DNA of 64,000 bases, from contig NZ_LXFV01000006.1 in NCBI RefSeq assembly GCF_002847345.1, forward strand, positions 186,001 to 250,000, given 5' to 3'. Below are positions 19,506 through 31,788 of this stretch, in pieces (position 1 is the first letter of the stretch; each line of letters begins with the position of its first letter). The translations under genes and the position numbers were made by a program. Below the pieces are notes generated by a model that saw only the letters and a program-made list of their open reading frames with translations, did not search any database and had not been told where the DNA came from. Source of the DNA: Pectobacterium peruviense (GTDB taxonomy: Bacteria; Pseudomonadota; Gammaproteobacteria; Enterobacterales; Enterobacteriaceae).

Positions 19506-20369
19506 CTACAGGCCAAACAGCACACCAATAAATATCGCCATTCCTGCATATTTATTATTATGGAATGCTTTGAAACAGGCATCGCGTTCACGCCCGGCTG
19601 TCAATATTTGCTGATAGATAAACATCCCAGCAGCCACCAGCAGTGAAATAGTGTAGGGAATTCCCAATCCGGTGATGTTTCCCAAAGCCAGCAGCAACGC
19701 CAGCATACTGAACTGCAATAATCCGATGATGATATTGTCAAAACGCCCAAACAGGATCGCAGTAGACTTCACGCCGATCTTCAAGTCGTCATCACGATCG
19801 ACCATCGCATATTGCGTATCGTAAGCCACCGTCCAGCAGATATACGCCAGAAACATCATCCAGCAGGTCGCAGGCAGGCTTTCGCTCACCGCAGCATAAG
19901 CCATAGGGATCGACCAGCCGAATGCCGCACCCAGCACAAACTGAGGCAGATGGCTGACGCGTTTCATAAACGGGTAGATCCATGCTAAGGCCAGCCCAGC
20001 GACAGACAACAAGATCGTCATCTTATTCAGCGTCAGCACCAGACCAAACGCCAGCAAAACCAGCACGACAAACAGAACTTTGGCAGATTGCTCGCTCACT
20101 TCGCCGCTAGGTAACGGACGAGAAGCCGTGCGTTTTACATGGCCGTCAAAATGTCGATCGGCATAGTCATTGATGACGCAACCCGCAGCACGCATTAAGA
20201 AGACACCCGCGACAAAAACAAAGAGCGTCCACGGTGCAGGTGCGCCCCCTCCCGCCAGCCAGAGCGCCCATAGCGTTGGCCACAGCAGTAACAGGGAACC
20301 TATCGGTTTATCAATCCGCATCAAGCGACAATAAGCCAGCCATTTCCCTGCTGTAACACTTCTTTCCAA
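19506..20369 (-). CDS. ubiA: 4-hydroxybenzoate octaprenyltransferase
   Basis: UbiA attaches the polyprenyl tail to 4-hydroxybenzoate in ubiquinone synthesis. The 287-aa polytopic membrane protein has the first Asp-rich motif [15 protein letters not shown] near residues 67-81 and the second [12 protein letters not shown] near residues 184-195, which bind the Mg-prenyl diphosphate. It starts with TTG, supported by AGGAG eight bases upstream and by alignment of [13 protein letters not shown] with the E. coli N-terminus. It lies 12 nt after ubiC, so the two enzymes are co-transcribed. Confidence 0.95.
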   Translation of the reverse strand: MERSVTAGKWLAYCRLMRIDKPIGSLLLLWPTLWALWLAGGGAPAPWTLFVFVAGVFLMRAAGCVINDYADRHFDGHVKRTASRPLPSGEVSEQSAKVLFVVLVLLAFGLVLTLNKMTILLSVAGLALAWIYPFMKRVSHLPQFVLGAAFGWSIPMAYAAVSESLPATCWMMFLAYICWTVAYDTQYAMVDRDDDLKIGVKSTAILFGRFDNIIIGLLQFSMLALLLALGNITGLGIPYTISLLVAAGMFIYQQILTAGRERDACFKAFHNNKYAGMAIFIGVLFGL

Positions 20370-20381
20370 GGATTTATCTCC

Positions 20382-20915
20382 TCAAATTACCTGCCAACCT
20401 TCATCACCAGGTGTGTAATAAACCGGTGATTCCGGTAAGAAAAGCTCAGTCAACAGTAACGGATGACCCGAAAGACATAGGCGGGAACGCCGCGCCCATA
20501 AACCTTCGCAGCATCCGGTATGAATATAATCACGCGTCAGCGATTTTTGCTCAAACAGATAACGACCTAACGGCTGATTGCCTATTTTCGTCAACGCCGC
20601 GCCAGAACCCTCGAGCGTCTGTTGCGGGACAATCGTTCGGCCAAAAAGCCAAGGGCGATCGTCACCATACAGCACCACTTCACGCAGCCAGTAACGTTCG
20701 TCAGGCGGTAATTGATCGCGCTCTTCATCCAGCATCTGTGGCGTAATGAAACCCTCACGACAAAGCGTGACCTTCAATTCGGCACAGTATTTTTCAAGCC
20801 GCTGTGTCATGGAACTGGTTTCCATCAGCCAGTCACCAATGTGTTCAGGCAATACCGAAGGGGGTTCAGTAAACCAGGATATGGTGCGCAGAAGCGTTGA
20901 CGCATCGTCAGACAT
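20382..20915 (-). CDS. ubiC: Chorismate pyruvate-lyase
   Basis: UbiC converts chorismate to 4-hydroxybenzoate and pyruvate, the committed step of ubiquinone synthesis, feeding UbiA. The 177-aa protein contains REGFITPQ, the YWLREVVLYGDDRPWLFGRTIVP segment with the active-site arginine, PLGRYLF and the ARRSRLCLSGHPLLLTELFLP C-terminal block. It is slightly longer than the E. coli enzyme (165 aa) at both ends. The start ATG lies just inside a modest purine-rich leader. Confidence 0.94.
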   Translation of the reverse strand: MSDDASTLLRTISWFTEPPSVLPEHIGDWLMETSSMTQRLEKYCAELKVTLCREGFITPQMLDEERDQLPPDERYWLREVVLYGDDRPWLFGRTIVPQQTLEGSGAALTKIGNQPLGRYLFEQKSLTRDYIHTGCCEGLWARRSRLCLSGHPLLLTELFLPESPVYYTPGDEGWQVI

Positions 20916-21075
20916 TTCCCTACTCCGAACAGGTTACTTTGCAAATACAAGTCTTCGTAAATAAACGTATTCGCAAATAAAGTAAGCGCCCCCATTGTAG
21001 CGCAGAATGCTCCCCTGATAACACGCTATAAACCAATTCATCCCCGATGTAGCAACATTTCAGCAATACGGCGCA

Positions 21076-21115
21076 TAAAAAAAGCACCACTCGGTATCGC
21101 GACCGGATGGTGCTC
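21076..21115 (-). terminator. Terminator downstream of groL
   Basis: On the minus strand, AGCACCATCCGGT pairs with ACCGAGTGGTGCT around CGCGAT and is followed by seven T residues. It lies about 80 bp after the groL stop and ends the groES-groEL transcript. The rest of the 280-bp groL-ubiC gap shows nothing further. Confidence 0.88.
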
Positions 21116-21195
21116 TTTAAAGGACAGAAAGACGAGCTTCTGTAACCTGACTTCCTGCCACCGGAAAACGGCTTCCGGCGACAAGGGGAGTCACA

Positions 21196-22857
<1,662 letters not shown>

Positions 22858-22890
22858 TTAAATTCGTTCAGTTCAGATGATTACGCGCAA

Positions 22891-23217
<327 letters not shown>

Positions 23218-23230
23218 TTAGGATAAACAC

Positions 23231-23264
23231 CGACTATGTTTTCATAACGACTATGTTTTCATAA
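23231..23264. repeat. 17-bp perfect tandem duplication in the groES leader
   Basis: CGACTATGTTTTCATAA occurs twice head to tail (23231-23247 and 23248-23264) between the heat-shock promoter and the groS start. It would be in the 5' untranslated leader. Confidence 0.9.
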
Positions 23265-23280
23265 TCGGTCTTGTGGTGTT

Positions 23281-23312
23281 CTAAGTGGGGGCGTTTCTTA
23301 GCCCTTCAAGGG
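23281..23312 (-). promoter_or_regulatory. Sigma-32 heat-shock promoter of groES-groEL
   Basis: On the minus strand the sequence reads CCCTTGAAGG (-35), a 14-nt spacer, then CCCCCACTT (-10), a good match to CTTGAA-N13/15-CCCCATNT. It is located like the E. coli groE promoter. Confidence 0.88.
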
Positions 23313-23421
23313 AAAAAATTCATTTTTTTTGCGTTAGGCGGCTACGCGTTACCCATAGCAGATAAAAAATAAGGATTATCAATATGATATATCCTTATCT
23401 GCTTTTCAGACTGTCGCGACG

Positions 23422-23892
23422 TTAACGGTCATCCCGATCGTCTCGGTGTTCAATATTTCCGCGCCCGCCGTCCTTGCGTTGGTATTCACCTTCAAAGGTG
23501 TTCCCATCGGAAGGCGATGCACTGGAACCGAAACGCCAGATGTGCAAGTGAGGCATCAGCTTTAACGTCAGGCTTTTCTGCACAGGCGGCAGTAACAGCA
23601 ACAGCCCCAGAAAATCAGTCAGGAAGCCCGGAATCAGGAGCAGGAAGCCAGCCAGCACCAGCGAAACGCTTTTTACCATTTCGGCCGCAGGGCTTTCACC
23701 TGCCGCCATTTTCTGCTGCATCTGCACCAGCGTTTTCATCCCCTGATTGCGCACCAGCGAAACGCCCAGGCAGGAAGTGAAGACCACCAGTAGCAGCGTC
23801 ATGGCGACGCCCATCACTTCAGCCACTTGAATAAACAGCGATATCTCGATGTAAGCTAAAAGAAAAATAAGTAATAACGGTAACCAGCGCAC
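23422..23892 (-). CDS. fxsA: FxsA membrane protein
   Basis: FxsA is a polytopic inner-membrane protein whose overproduction in E. coli relieves phage T7 exclusion by the F plasmid. The 156-aa product shows several hydrophobic segments (residues 2-24, 28-47, 75-100) and a polar, Asp/Arg-rich C-terminal tail (DGGRGNIEHRDDRDDR). Position between groS and aspA matches E. coli except that yjeH is absent. No clear role beyond this is known. Confidence 0.92.
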   Translation of the reverse strand: MRWLPLLLIFLLAYIEISLFIQVAEVMGVAMTLLLVVFTSCLGVSLVRNQGMKTLVQMQQKMAAGESPAAEMVKSVSLVLAGFLLLIPGFLTDFLGLLLLLPPVQKSLTLKLMPHLHIWRFGSSASPSDGNTFEGEYQRKDGGRGNIEHRDDRDDR

Positions 23893-24389
23893 CCGGTTCT
23901 CCTGTGTTTTTTTACGCGTACTGTCGTTAAATAAGAACGTGTGTTAATGAAAACGTGTTAAGCCATCGCGATTGAAAATCCAGATACGCTTTACTCCCAA
24001 TGGATTAGGTAAAGCACGCGCCCTGCTCTGCGATCCGGCACATCATGATTTAGTTAAATGGGTGCGCCTTTGCACGTTTTCAAGCCGCCACCCCACGATT
24101 ATTGTTCTAAAATAATGACTCGTGACTACAATCACAGTTCATTTACCGTAACGGTAGAGAACGCCAGTATAGTGATCTAAACACCTGTTTTTCACTGTCG
24201 TAACGACATATCCTCACGGCAATGGATATATGGTTGGTCAAACATCCCAATACTATTGCCGAGAGAAGACGGTTTATCCGTAGTCGCGCTACTTTCCGAA
24301 GTAAGACGTTTTCCGAAGTAAGACCATCCGAAAAACCAGCCCACAACGTCTAGTCACATCACTAGTCGTACAACAGGATAGGAATTTTC
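23893..24389. other. fxsA-aspA divergent intergenic region
   Basis: About 500 bp without a gene, holding the divergent promoters of fxsA and aspA. A near-perfect tandem repeat is present: TTTCCGAAGTAAGAC at 24293-24307 and 24310-24324 (period 17). No convincing FNR or CRP box was located by eye. Confidence 0.55.
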
Positions 24390-25829
24390 ATGTCAGAAAA
24401 CATCCGTATTGAAGAAGACCTGTTAGGCACCCGAGAAGTTCCCGCAGACGCGTATTATGGCGTTCATACGCTGCGCGCCGTCGAAAACTTCTATATCAGT
24501 AATAATAAAATCAGTGACATTCCCGAGTTCGTACGCGGCATGGTCATGGTGAAGAAAGCCGCCGCGCTGGCGAACAAAGAGCTGCAAACTATCCCGAAAA
24601 AAATCGCTGACGTCATTATCCGCGCCTGTGATGAAGTGCTGAATAACGGCAAATGCATGGATCAGTTCCCGGTAGATGTGTATCAAGGGGGCGCAGGTAC
24701 GTCGGTCAACATGAATACCAACGAAGTATTAGCCAACATTGGTCTGGAACTGATGGGCCATCTAAAAGGCGAATACCAGTATCTGAACCCCAACGATCAC
24801 CTGAATAAATGCCAGTCCACCAATGACGCCTATCCTACCGGATTTCGTATTGCGGTCTACGCAGCCATACTGAAATTGACGGATGCGATAGCGAAGTTGA
24901 GCGATGGCTTCGAGCGTAAAGCCAAAGAATTTGAAGACGTTCTGAAAATGGGGCGGACCCAGTTGCAGGACGCCGTGCCGATGACCCTCGGCCAAGAGTT
25001 TCATGCATTTAACGTGCTGTTGCAGGAAGAAATCAAAAACCTGCTACGCACGTCAGAACTGCTGCTTGAGGTCAATTTGGGTGCCACCGCGATTGGTACG
25101 CGTCTGAACACGCCGGACGGCTACCAACAACTGGCGGTGCAACGTCTGGCGGAAGTCAGCGGACTGCCGTGCGTGCCAGCAGAAGACTTAATCGAAGCCA
25201 CATCAGACTGTGGTGCCTATGTCATGGTGCACAGCTCGTTAAAGCGTCTGGCCGTGAAGCTGTCGAAGATTTGTAATGACCTGCGTTTGCTCTCTTCCGG
25301 CCCTCGCGCTGGCCTGAATGAAATCAACCTGCCGGAATTGCAGGCGGGTTCCTCCATCATGCCCGCCAAGGTTAACCCTGTGGTGCCGGAAGTCGTCAAT
25401 CAGGTGTGTTTCAAAGTCATCGGTAACGACACCTGCGTCACCATGGCATCGGAAGCCGGGCAACTCCAGTTGAACGTGATGGAACCGGTTATCGGTCAGG
25501 CAATGTTTGAATCAACCCACATTCTGACCAACGCCTGCTACAACCTGCTGGAGAAATGCGTCAATGGCATCACCGCCAATAAAGGCGTCTGCGAAGCCTA
25601 TGTTTTCAACTCCATCGGAATTGTGACGTACCTGAACCCGTTCATCGGCCACCACAATGGCGATATCGTCGGCAGAATCTGTGCGGAAACAGGAAAGAGC
25701 GTGCGCGAGGTCGTACTGGAGCGAGGTCTGCTGACAGAAGCTGAGCTGGATGACATTTTCTCCATCCAGAACCTGATGCATCCAGCGTACAAAGCCAAAC
25801 GCTACACTGACGAAAACGAGCTTCCTTAA
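24390..25829 (+). CDS. aspA: Aspartate ammonia-lyase
   Basis: AspA deaminates L-aspartate to fumarate and ammonia, allowing growth on aspartate and supplying fumarate for anaerobic respiration. The 479-aa product (E. coli 478) carries the fumarase/aspartase superfamily signature [11 protein letters not shown] near residue 318, the [10 protein letters not shown] segment and the [17 protein letters not shown] region. AGGATAGGAA precedes the ATG. It is followed by dcuA, the C4-dicarboxylate antiporter that exchanges its substrate and product, as in E. coli; an intervening terminator allows separate dosage. Confidence 0.97.
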   Translation: MSENIRIEEDLLGTREVPADAYYGVHTLRAVENFYISNNKISDIPEFVRGMVMVKKAAALANKELQTIPKKIADVIIRACDEVLNNGKCMDQFPVDVYQGGAGTSVNMNTNEVLANIGLELMGHLKGEYQYLNPNDHLNKCQSTNDAYPTGFRIAVYAAILKLTDAIAKLSDGFERKAKEFEDVLKMGRTQLQDAVPMTLGQEFHAFNVLLQEEIKNLLRTSELLLEVNLGATAIGTRLNTPDGYQQLAVQRLAEVSGLPCVPAEDLIEATSDCGAYVMVHSSLKRLAVKLSKICNDLRLLSSGPRAGLNEINLPELQAGSSIMPAKVNPVVPEVVNQVCFKVIGNDTCVTMASEAGQLQLNVMEPVIGQAMFESTHILTNACYNLLEKCVNGITANKGVCEAYVFNSIGIVTYLNPFIGHHNGDIVGRICAETGKSVREVVLERGLLTEAELDDIFSIQNLMHPAYKAKRYTDENELP

Positions 25830-25849
25830 CACCGACATTTAATTTTTTC

Positions 25850-25890
25850 AGGCACGTCCGTTCACGAAGAACAGCGTGCCTTTATTTTTT
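25850..25890 (+). terminator. Terminator between aspA and dcuA
   Basis: AGGCACG (25850-25856) pairs with CGTGCCT (25875-25881) and is followed by TTATTTTTT. The loop is long (18 nt) but can itself pair partly. Confidence 0.75.
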
Positions 25891-25959
25891 GCTGCATACA
25901 GCCATAAGAATAAGTTATGCATATTTTATTAAAATTTAAATTAATTAAGGAGCATAGTC

Positions 25960-27261
25960 ATGCTTGGTCTTGAGTTATTCATTGTTCTGCTCGCCATCTA
26001 TTTGGGGGCACGACTAGGAGGCATCGGCATTGGTTTCGCCGGTGGCCTAGGAGTGCTTGTACTTACGTTAGGGTTTCAGATAAAGCCCGGCGTAATCCCT
26101 TTTGATGTCATTGAAATTATCATGGCCGTTATCGCCGCCATCGCTGCCATGCAGGTGGCGGGTGGAATGGACTACTTGGTCAGTCTGGCGGAGAAACTGC
26201 TGCGTAAACACCCGAAATACGTCACTTTCCTCGCACCGCTGGTCACCTACTTCATGACGATTCTGGCAGGAACCGGGCACACCGCGTTTTCCACTCTGCC
26301 CGTTATCGCTGAAGTCGCCAAAGAGCAAGGCATTCGCCCTTCTCGCCCACTCTCCATCGCCGTTGTCGCCTCGCAAATCGCCATTACCGCCTCACCAATC
26401 TCTGCGGCAGTGGTGTTTGTCGCCGGTATTCTTGAACCGCATGGCGTCAGCTACCTGCTGCTGTTAGGGATTTGTATTCCTACCACGTTAGCCGCGATCA
26501 TGTTGACGGCGATTGTAACTAACTTCCTAGGCAAAGAGCTAAAAGACGATCCGATTTATCAGGAACGTCTGAAAAAAGGGGAAACCACGCGGCGCGGTAA
26601 TAGCCAGCATGAGATCAAACCGGGCGCCAAGCTGTCCGTGGTGCTGTTCCTGATTGGTATTATCGCGGTCGTTCTGTATGCGACGGCAATCAGCGGCACC
26701 GTTGGGCTGATTCAGAATCCGGTTCTGCCACGTAACGAAGCGATTGTGGTCTTTATGCTGACCATCGCCACGCTGATTTGCATCACCTGCAAGATCGACA
26801 CCTCACGCATCCTCTCAGCCAGCACGTTTAAGTCCGGCATGAGCGCCTGTATCTGCGTAATGGGTGTTGCCTGGCTGGGCGATACCTTTGTTAAAGCGCA
26901 TATTTCCGATATTCAGGACACCGCAGGCGCACTGCTGCAAAGCTACCCGTGGATGCTGGCCATCGTGTTGTTCTTCGCCGCCACGCTGCTTTATTCTCAG
27001 GCGGCAACGGCGAAGGCGCTGATGCCTGCCGCGCTGCTGCTGGGCGTATCGCCGGTCACGGCGGTGGCTTCTTTTGCTGCCGTTTCTGCTCTGTTCGTTC
27101 TGCCTACCTACCCAACCCTACTGGCGGCGGTGGAGATGGACGACACTGGCTCGACGCGTATCGGCAAGTTTGTGTTTAACCACTCCTTCCTGATTCCCGG
27201 CGTGATCGCCATTACGCTGTCGGTGATATTTGGCTTTATCCTCGGCAACATCCTGATCTAA
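25960..27261 (+). CDS. dcuA: Anaerobic C4-dicarboxylate transporter DcuA
   Basis: DcuA exchanges aspartate, fumarate or malate for succinate across the inner membrane. The 433-aa product has the length and 10-12 hydrophobic segments of the family, the conserved N-terminus LGLELFIVLLAIYLGARLGG and the GTGHTAFSTLPVIAEVAKEQ block. AAGGAGC lies just before the ATG. Pairing with aspA indicates aspartate-fumarate/succinate metabolism at low oxygen, a common condition in rotting plant tissue. Confidence 0.96.
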   Translation: MLGLELFIVLLAIYLGARLGGIGIGFAGGLGVLVLTLGFQIKPGVIPFDVIEIIMAVIAAIAAMQVAGGMDYLVSLAEKLLRKHPKYVTFLAPLVTYFMTILAGTGHTAFSTLPVIAEVAKEQGIRPSRPLSIAVVASQIAITASPISAAVVFVAGILEPHGVSYLLLLGICIPTTLAAIMLTAIVTNFLGKELKDDPIYQERLKKGETTRRGNSQHEIKPGAKLSVVLFLIGIIAVVLYATAISGTVGLIQNPVLPRNEAIVVFMLTIATLICITCKIDTSRILSASTFKSGMSACICVMGVAWLGDTFVKAHISDIQDTAGALLQSYPWMLAIVLFFAATLLYSQAATAKALMPAALLLGVSPVTAVASFAAVSALFVLPTYPTLLAAVEMDDTGSTRIGKFVFNHSFLIPGVIAITLSVIFGFILGNILI

Positions 27262-27286
27262 AGATTGCCCTTCGGACAGTACCTCG

Positions 27287-27311
27287 CGGATCGGCCTGAC
27301 AGGCCGATCCG
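27287..27311 (+). terminator. Hairpin terminator after dcuA
   Basis: CGGATCGGCC (27287-27296) pairs perfectly with GGCCGATCCG (27302-27311) around TGACA. The downstream T content is modest (TATCATTT). Confidence 0.7.
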
Positions 27312-27412
27312 TATCATTTACCTTCGAGCCGTTCATTCCCTTCAAACAATAAAGCAAGGTATAGTGTGGCTCTGGTTAGCTGGGATTTTGTTCATCTGAC
27401 ACGGAGGATATG

Positions 27413-27745
27413 ATGTCTGACCGCCCGCTTTGCGATGCTGTCGTCATATTATGTACCGCACCTGACGATGCCTGTGCGCAGCAGCTTGCCAATTCGCTGC
27501 TGGAAACGCGGCTTGCCGCCTGTGTCACCCTGCTGCCCGGTGCCCGTTCGCTCTATTACTGGGAAGGCAAGCTCGAACAGCAATCAGAAGTACAAATGCT
27601 GATAAAAAGCGACACCTCACATCAGCAAGCGCTGCTGACTCATCTGAAACAACAACACCCTTATGATACGCCGGAGCTGCTCGTCCTGCCGGTATCTGGG
27701 GGCGATAGCGATTATCTGACATGGCTCAACGCATCTTTACGCTGA
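27413..27745 (+). CDS. cutA: Divalent-cation tolerance protein CutA
   Basis: CutA is a small trimeric PII-like protein linked to copper tolerance in E. coli; its exact activity is unclear. The 110-aa product has the hallmarks [22 protein letters not shown] and [13 protein letters not shown]. Of two adjacent ATGs (27410 and 27413) the second is preferred because GGAGG at 27403-27407 is then spaced 5 nt away. The gene overlaps the start of dsbD by 25 bp, as in E. coli, so expression is coupled. Confidence 0.93.
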   Translation: MSDRPLCDAVVILCTAPDDACAQQLANSLLETRLAACVTLLPGARSLYYWEGKLEQQSEVQMLIKSDTSHQQALLTHLKQQHPYDTPELLVLPVSGGDSDYLTWLNASLR

Positions 27746-29454
27746 TTTTCCTGTTATGGACAGCTGTCGGCACACCCCATGTGGCCGCCTCTTCTTTTGG
27801 TCAGAAACTGTTTGGCAACAGCACGACGTCACGGTTTCTACCCGTCGATGGGGCTTTCGCCTTTGAGTTTCAGCAGCAGGGAAACCAGCTCAATCTGCGC
27901 TGGGACATCCATCCCGATTACTACCTGTACCGCGCGCAAATCAAGATCGAAGGGAACGGTGCCGCAATTGGTAAGGTGGAATTGCCACAGGGCGAAAGCC
28001 ATAATGACGAGTTCTTCGGTCAGGTCTTTATTCTGCGGGATCGATTGGCGCTAGCGGTTCCGATTGAACAGGCCGAAAGCGGTGCGACCGTCAAAGTGAC
28101 CTATCAAGGCTGCGCCGATGCAGGTTTCTGCTATCCGCCAGAAACGCGAACCGTACCGCTCAGTCAAGTGCTTGCTACCGCAAACACGGATTCACCAATC
28201 AATACGATATCAGGCCAGACCGCACCGCCGCAGACTACGCCTATGCCGTTCTCGCCGTGGTGGGCGTTACTTATTGGTATTGGTGTTGCCTTTACCCCTT
28301 GCGTCCTGCCAATGTACCCGCTGATTGCCAGTCTGGTGCTGGGCAGAAAAGAACAGCTGACGCCGCGCCGCACGCTGCTGCTGTCGATGACTTATGTTCA
28401 GGGCATGGCGCTGACCTACACGCTACTCGGGCTGGTTGTCGCCGCCGCGGGATTACGCTTTCAGGCAGCGCTTCAGCATCCGTATATTCTGATTGGTCTG
28501 TCGGTGATGTTTATCGCATTGGCACTGTCGATGTTTGGCCTTTATACGCTCCAGCTCCCCTCATCGGTACAAACCCGGCTGGCTGAGTGGAGCAACCGCC
28601 AGCAGGGCGGCTCGGTGACCGGCGTATTCTGCATGGGCGCGCTGGCCGGGCTAATTTGTTCCCCCTGCACCACTGCCCCACTCAGCGCCATCCTGCTTTA
28701 CATCGCCCAGAGCGGTAACATGCTGGCAGGCGGTGGAACGCTTTATCTCTACGCACTGGGTATGGGCTTACCGCTTATTCTGGTCACGCTGTTCGGCAAC
28801 AAACTGCTGCCACGCAGCGGCCCGTGGATGCAGTACGTTAAAGAAGCCTTTGGCTTCATCATTCTGGCGCTGCCTGTCTTCCTGCTGGAACGTATTCTCG
28901 GCGAGGTCTGGGGAATGCGGCTATGGAGCGTGTTGGGTATCGCCTTCTTCGGCTGGGCGCTCATGCTGACGCTGCGCAGCAGCAAAGGCTGGATGCGCGG
29001 CGTACAGTTGCTGCTACTAGCAGGCGTGGTGATCAGCGCCAAACCGCTGCAAGATTGGGTATTTCCCTCGGCTAGCGTGGCGCAAACCCACACATCAGCG
29101 TTGAACTTCGCTCCTGTCGCTAATATTGCCGATCTCAACAGCGCGCTAGCAAAGAACAATCAGCCTGTTATGCTCGACCTTTACGCTGACTGGTGCGTTG
29201 CCTGCAAAGAGTTTGAGAAATACACGTTCAGCGACCCGGTGGTGCAGAACCATCTGTCGCGCATCACGCTGCTACAGGCGGATGTTACCGCTAACCGCGA
29301 AGAACAGAACGCGCTGCTGAAAAAGCTACAGGTTTTAGGATTACCGACTATCGTGTTTTTTGACGCTAAGGGGAAAGAGATCCTCGGCTCGCGCGTCACT
29401 GGTTTTATGAACGCTGAACAATTTCAGGCACATTTGCAGAAGTTCAGCCCATAA
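27721..29454 (+). CDS. dsbD: Thiol:disulfide interchange protein DsbD
   Basis: DsbD carries electrons from cytoplasmic thioredoxin to periplasmic DsbC, DsbG and CcmG. The 577-aa protein has a signal peptide (residues 1 to about 23), an N-terminal immunoglobulin-like domain with the redox pair in [12 protein letters not shown], an eight-helix membrane domain with cysteines in [11 protein letters not shown] and SPCTTAPLS, and a C-terminal thioredoxin-fold domain with [14 protein letters not shown]. All six redox cysteines are present. The start inside cutA gives the expected MAQRIFTL N-terminus. Confidence 0.97.
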   Translation: MAQRIFTLIFLLWTAVGTPHVAASSFGQKLFGNSTTSRFLPVDGAFAFEFQQQGNQLNLRWDIHPDYYLYRAQIKIEGNGAAIGKVELPQGESHNDEFFGQVFILRDRLALAVPIEQAESGATVKVTYQGCADAGFCYPPETRTVPLSQVLATANTDSPINTISGQTAPPQTTPMPFSPWWALLIGIGVAFTPCVLPMYPLIASLVLGRKEQLTPRRTLLLSMTYVQGMALTYTLLGLVVAAAGLRFQAALQHPYILIGLSVMFIALALSMFGLYTLQLPSSVQTRLAEWSNRQQGGSVTGVFCMGALAGLICSPCTTAPLSAILLYIAQSGNMLAGGGTLYLYALGMGLPLILVTLFGNKLLPRSGPWMQYVKEAFGFIILALPVFLLERILGEVWGMRLWSVLGIAFFGWALMLTLRSSKGWMRGVQLLLLAGVVISAKPLQDWVFPSASVAQTHTSALNFAPVANIADLNSALAKNNQPVMLDLYADWCVACKEFEKYTFSDPVVQNHLSRITLLQADVTANREEQNALLKKLQVLGLPTIVFFDAKGKEILGSRVTGFMNAEQFQAHLQKFSP

Positions 29455-29497
29455 ACGACACTTTCTATTCGATTTTTGTGCTTCTGGAGGAGACCTA

Positions 29498-30073
29498 ATG
29501 CAACGGGAAGATGTTCTTGAACATGCGCTTACTCTACTGGAGCAGCACGGATTTGCCATGACGACGCTGGATATGCTGGCGGAGAAACTGGGTGTTCCTG
29601 TCGGGGAACTGACACCATTTTGGCCGGATCGGGAGGCGCTGCTGTACGACGGCCTGCGTCACCACAGCCAACAGGTCGATACCTGGCGGCGTCAGTTGCT
29701 ACTGGACGACGAGAAAAGTATCGAGCAAAAGCTGCTGGCACGCTATCAGGTGCTGCATGAGTCGGTGAACAAACAGCGTTATCCGGGCTGTTTGTTTATC
29801 GCTGCGTGCAGCTTCTTCCCTGATATCAATCACCCTATCCACCAAATTGCAGAACAGCAGAAGCTGGCTTCCTACAGCTACACTCGCGATTTGCTGGAAG
29901 AGCTGGAAACCGACGATCCCGAGATGGTCGCACAGCAGATGGAACTGATTCTGGAAGGCTGCCTGAGCAACCTGCTGGTCAAACATCAGGCCGCCAGCAT
30001 CGCCACCGCACAACGCTTAGCAGAGGATGTATTACGCTTTGCGCTGTGCCGCAAAAACGGCGCGTTGACCTAA
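29498..30073 (+). CDS. yjdC: TetR/AcrR-family regulator YjdC
   Basis: The 191-aa product has an N-terminal TetR helix-turn-helix region (residues about 5-45, [22 protein letters not shown]) and a C-terminal ligand/dimer domain, matching E. coli YjdC (191 aa), including [16 protein letters not shown] and HPIHQ. YjdC has been implicated in envelope/biofilm regulation in enterobacteria, but its ligand is unknown. GGAGGAG precedes the ATG; it is 43 nt after dsbD, as in E. coli. Confidence 0.92.
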   Translation: MQREDVLEHALTLLEQHGFAMTTLDMLAEKLGVPVGELTPFWPDREALLYDGLRHHSQQVDTWRRQLLLDDEKSIEQKLLARYQVLHESVNKQRYPGCLFIAACSFFPDINHPIHQIAEQQKLASYSYTRDLLEELETDDPEMVAQQMELILEGCLSNLLVKHQAASIATAQRLAEDVLRFALCRKNGALT

Positions 30074-30660
30074 GCGAGCATGCCTGCCCAGGCGGAAACG
30101 AACAGACACAGCGCCATCAGGCGCTGAAAGCGCACCATGGCAACGGTGGTGCGAAACACTCTGTTCACGGCCTTTCCCAGCCCTGCCCAGCACACCAGAC
30201 AGGCCATCGAGATAATCAAAAACCACAGCGCCATTATTGATATCTCCCGCAATGCATGCTCCCCCGCGGGGGCGAACAGGCTGACGACAGCTAATGCCAT
30301 CATCCACGTTTTCGGGTTAATCACCTGTAACAACGCCGCAGCGCGAGCCGTAAAACGGTTGTGCGATTCGCCAGAGAGAGTAGCCGCAGGTGCCCTGAAT
30401 AACTGCCAGCTCATCCAGCTTAGCCACAGCACGCCAGCCCAGCTCATCACCTGACGAACCACCGGATACTGATGCAGCATCTCTCCCGCGCCAGCTCCAG
30501 AAATCAGGACGATAGCGCTTGCTGCCACACAGGCACCGACCACCGCAGGTAGCGTGTTTCTCACGCCATGGCGCTGGCTATTGGTTAAAATCAGGATATT
30601 TGTTGGCCCCGGCGTTATCGAGGCGACAAATGCAAACAGCAGAAACGGCATCAAACTCAC
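30070..30660 (-). CDS. LysE/RhtB-family amino-acid exporter
   Basis: The 196-aa protein has about six hydrophobic helices and the family N-terminal motif [20 protein letters not shown], where the Pro-Gly-Pro turn is diagnostic of LysE/RhtB exporters. The [14 protein letters not shown] segment near residue 113 is the second conserved block. It probably exports an amino acid or analogue, but the substrate cannot be read from sequence. It lies 35 nt downstream of an AraC regulator on the same strand and overlaps the end of yjdC by 4 nt. Confidence 0.88.
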   Translation of the reverse strand: MSLMPFLLFAFVASITPGPTNILILTNSQRHGVRNTLPAVVGACVAASAIVLISGAGAGEMLHQYPVVRQVMSWAGVLWLSWMSWQLFRAPAATLSGESHNRFTARAAALLQVINPKTWMMALAVVSLFAPAGEHALREISIMALWFLIISMACLVCWAGLGKAVNRVFRTTVAMVRFQRLMALCLFVSAWAGMLA

Positions 30661-30695
30661 AGGTCACTCCTTTTTTAAGAGCCCTGACTGTGCCG

Positions 30696-31541
30696 CTATT
30701 TTCTGGAAACGTCTGGAAGGTTTGTGCACAACCGACGGTAATGGGCAGGCGTGATCCGATACGCCCGCTGAAACCAACGGCCAAGATGGCTTTGATCGGA
30801 GAAACCTAAGGTCGCAGCCACGTCGGCAGGCTGATCGCCGCACGCCAGTCGCTGCCGAGCTTTCGCCAAACGAAGCTGGATAAGCCAGGCGTGCGGGGCC
30901 AGATGAAATTCACGTTTAAAGCAACGTGTCAGCGTGAAGCGATCGGTGTCCGTCTCCCGCGCGAGGTCAGACAGACCGATATTTTCGCCCAGATGCGCAT
31001 AAAGATAATCGCGTGCGCGATGAGCCACCGCAGTGCTTTGCAACTGCGAGGGTAACCTTTTTCGCCAGTGACAATGTGTGGTAATCTGTGAGAGCAGGTT
31101 ATCCATAGCGCTCTGCTGCACAATTTTCATTTCATCGTTGTGAAGCGTGGCGAACGTGTCGCCAATCGAACGAACCAGCTGTGGATCACGTGTAAGTGTT
31201 TGCGCAAAATGAAGCGAGTAACTTCCTGGCATGGAAGCATATAAACCGTGCAACGCATTGGTCAGCCACTGCTCATCGAGATAAAATGTCAGATAGGTAA
31301 ACCCGCCATCTACTGGCGCGTCACCGTCGTGGATTTCACCCGGTTCCAGCAGAAAGGCGTCGCCAGGACGACTATGATGTCGTTCACGGCGACAGTGAAA
31401 CTGCTGCGTACCGGAAAGCGTCACCCCCACGAGGTAGCTGTCGTGCCAGTGTGGATCATAGGCGTGCCCTTCAAAATGCGCCTTGATCGTTTCAATCCCC
31501 GTATCTGCATGCTGACGTAGCTCAAGCCAGTCGTTCGCCAT
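30696..31541 (-). CDS. AraC-family regulator paired with LysE exporter
   Basis: The 281-aa product has an N-terminal cupin-like sensing domain (DPHWHDSYLVGVTLSGTQQF near residues 30-50) and a C-terminal AraC double helix-turn-helix (IGLSDLARETDTDRFTLTRC and PADVAATLGFSDQSHLGRWF). This AraC type is commonly found beside LysE exporters and likely senses the exported amino acid and activates the next gene. The gene directly precedes the exporter in the same direction. Confidence 0.87.
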   Translation of the reverse strand: MANDWLELRQHADTGIETIKAHFEGHAYDPHWHDSYLVGVTLSGTQQFHCRRERHHSRPGDAFLLEPGEIHDGDAPVDGGFTYLTFYLDEQWLTNALHGLYASMPGSYSLHFAQTLTRDPQLVRSIGDTFATLHNDEMKIVQQSAMDNLLSQITTHCHWRKRLPSQLQSTAVAHRARDYLYAHLGENIGLSDLARETDTDRFTLTRCFKREFHLAPHAWLIQLRLAKARQRLACGDQPADVAATLGFSDQSHLGRWFQRAYRITPAHYRRLCTNLPDVSRK

Positions 31542-31673
31542 TTCGCTCCCCTCTTTTCGCTATCAGCATTACCTGTTCATAGGCATCAATCTGGAAGATT
31601 TGTGCAAAATCGACGCCTACCCGATCAGATTGCCGTAAAGTTAAGCAGTTGAACAGCTTTTCCCTAAATAGGG

Positions 31674-31702
31674 TTGACGATCATACGGGATTAAGGTTTA
31701 AT
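31674..31702 (+). promoter_or_regulatory. Stable-RNA promoter of tRNA-Phe
   Basis: TTGACG (31674-31679), a 17-bp spacer and TTTAAT (31697-31702) are followed by a GC-rich discriminator GCGCCCC just before the tRNA. This is the layout of a stringently controlled sigma-70 promoter. Confidence 0.85.
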
Positions 31703-31712
31703 GCGCCCCGTT

Positions 31713-31788
31713 GCCCGGATAGCTCAGTCGGTAGAGCAGAGGATTGAAAATCCTCGTGTCCTTGGTTCGATTCCGAGTCCGGGCACCA
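31713..31788 (+). tRNA. pheV: tRNA-Phe (GAA anticodon)
   Basis: A 76-nt cloverleaf sequence with acceptor GCCCGGA/TCCGGGC, D-loop AGCTCAGTCGGTAGAGC, anticodon arm AGGATTGAAAATCCT (anticodon GAA), TPsiC arm GGTTCGATTCC and an encoded CCA end. It differs from the E. coli tRNA-Phe only in an anticodon-stem pair. It is the insertion site of the island to its right; the 3' half is intact and should serve as one attachment repeat. The symbol follows the E. coli paralogues and is tentative. Confidence 0.96.
31744..31788 (+). other. Probable left attachment site (attL) in tRNA-Phe 3' end
   Basis: Integrases of this type use the anticodon-to-CCA half of a tRNA gene as core attachment site, and the tRNA gene is directly followed by an integrase gene. 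No second copy of this sequence occurs inside the window, so the matching attR must lie beyond 64 kb. The exact core length cannot be read without it. Confidence 0.5.
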
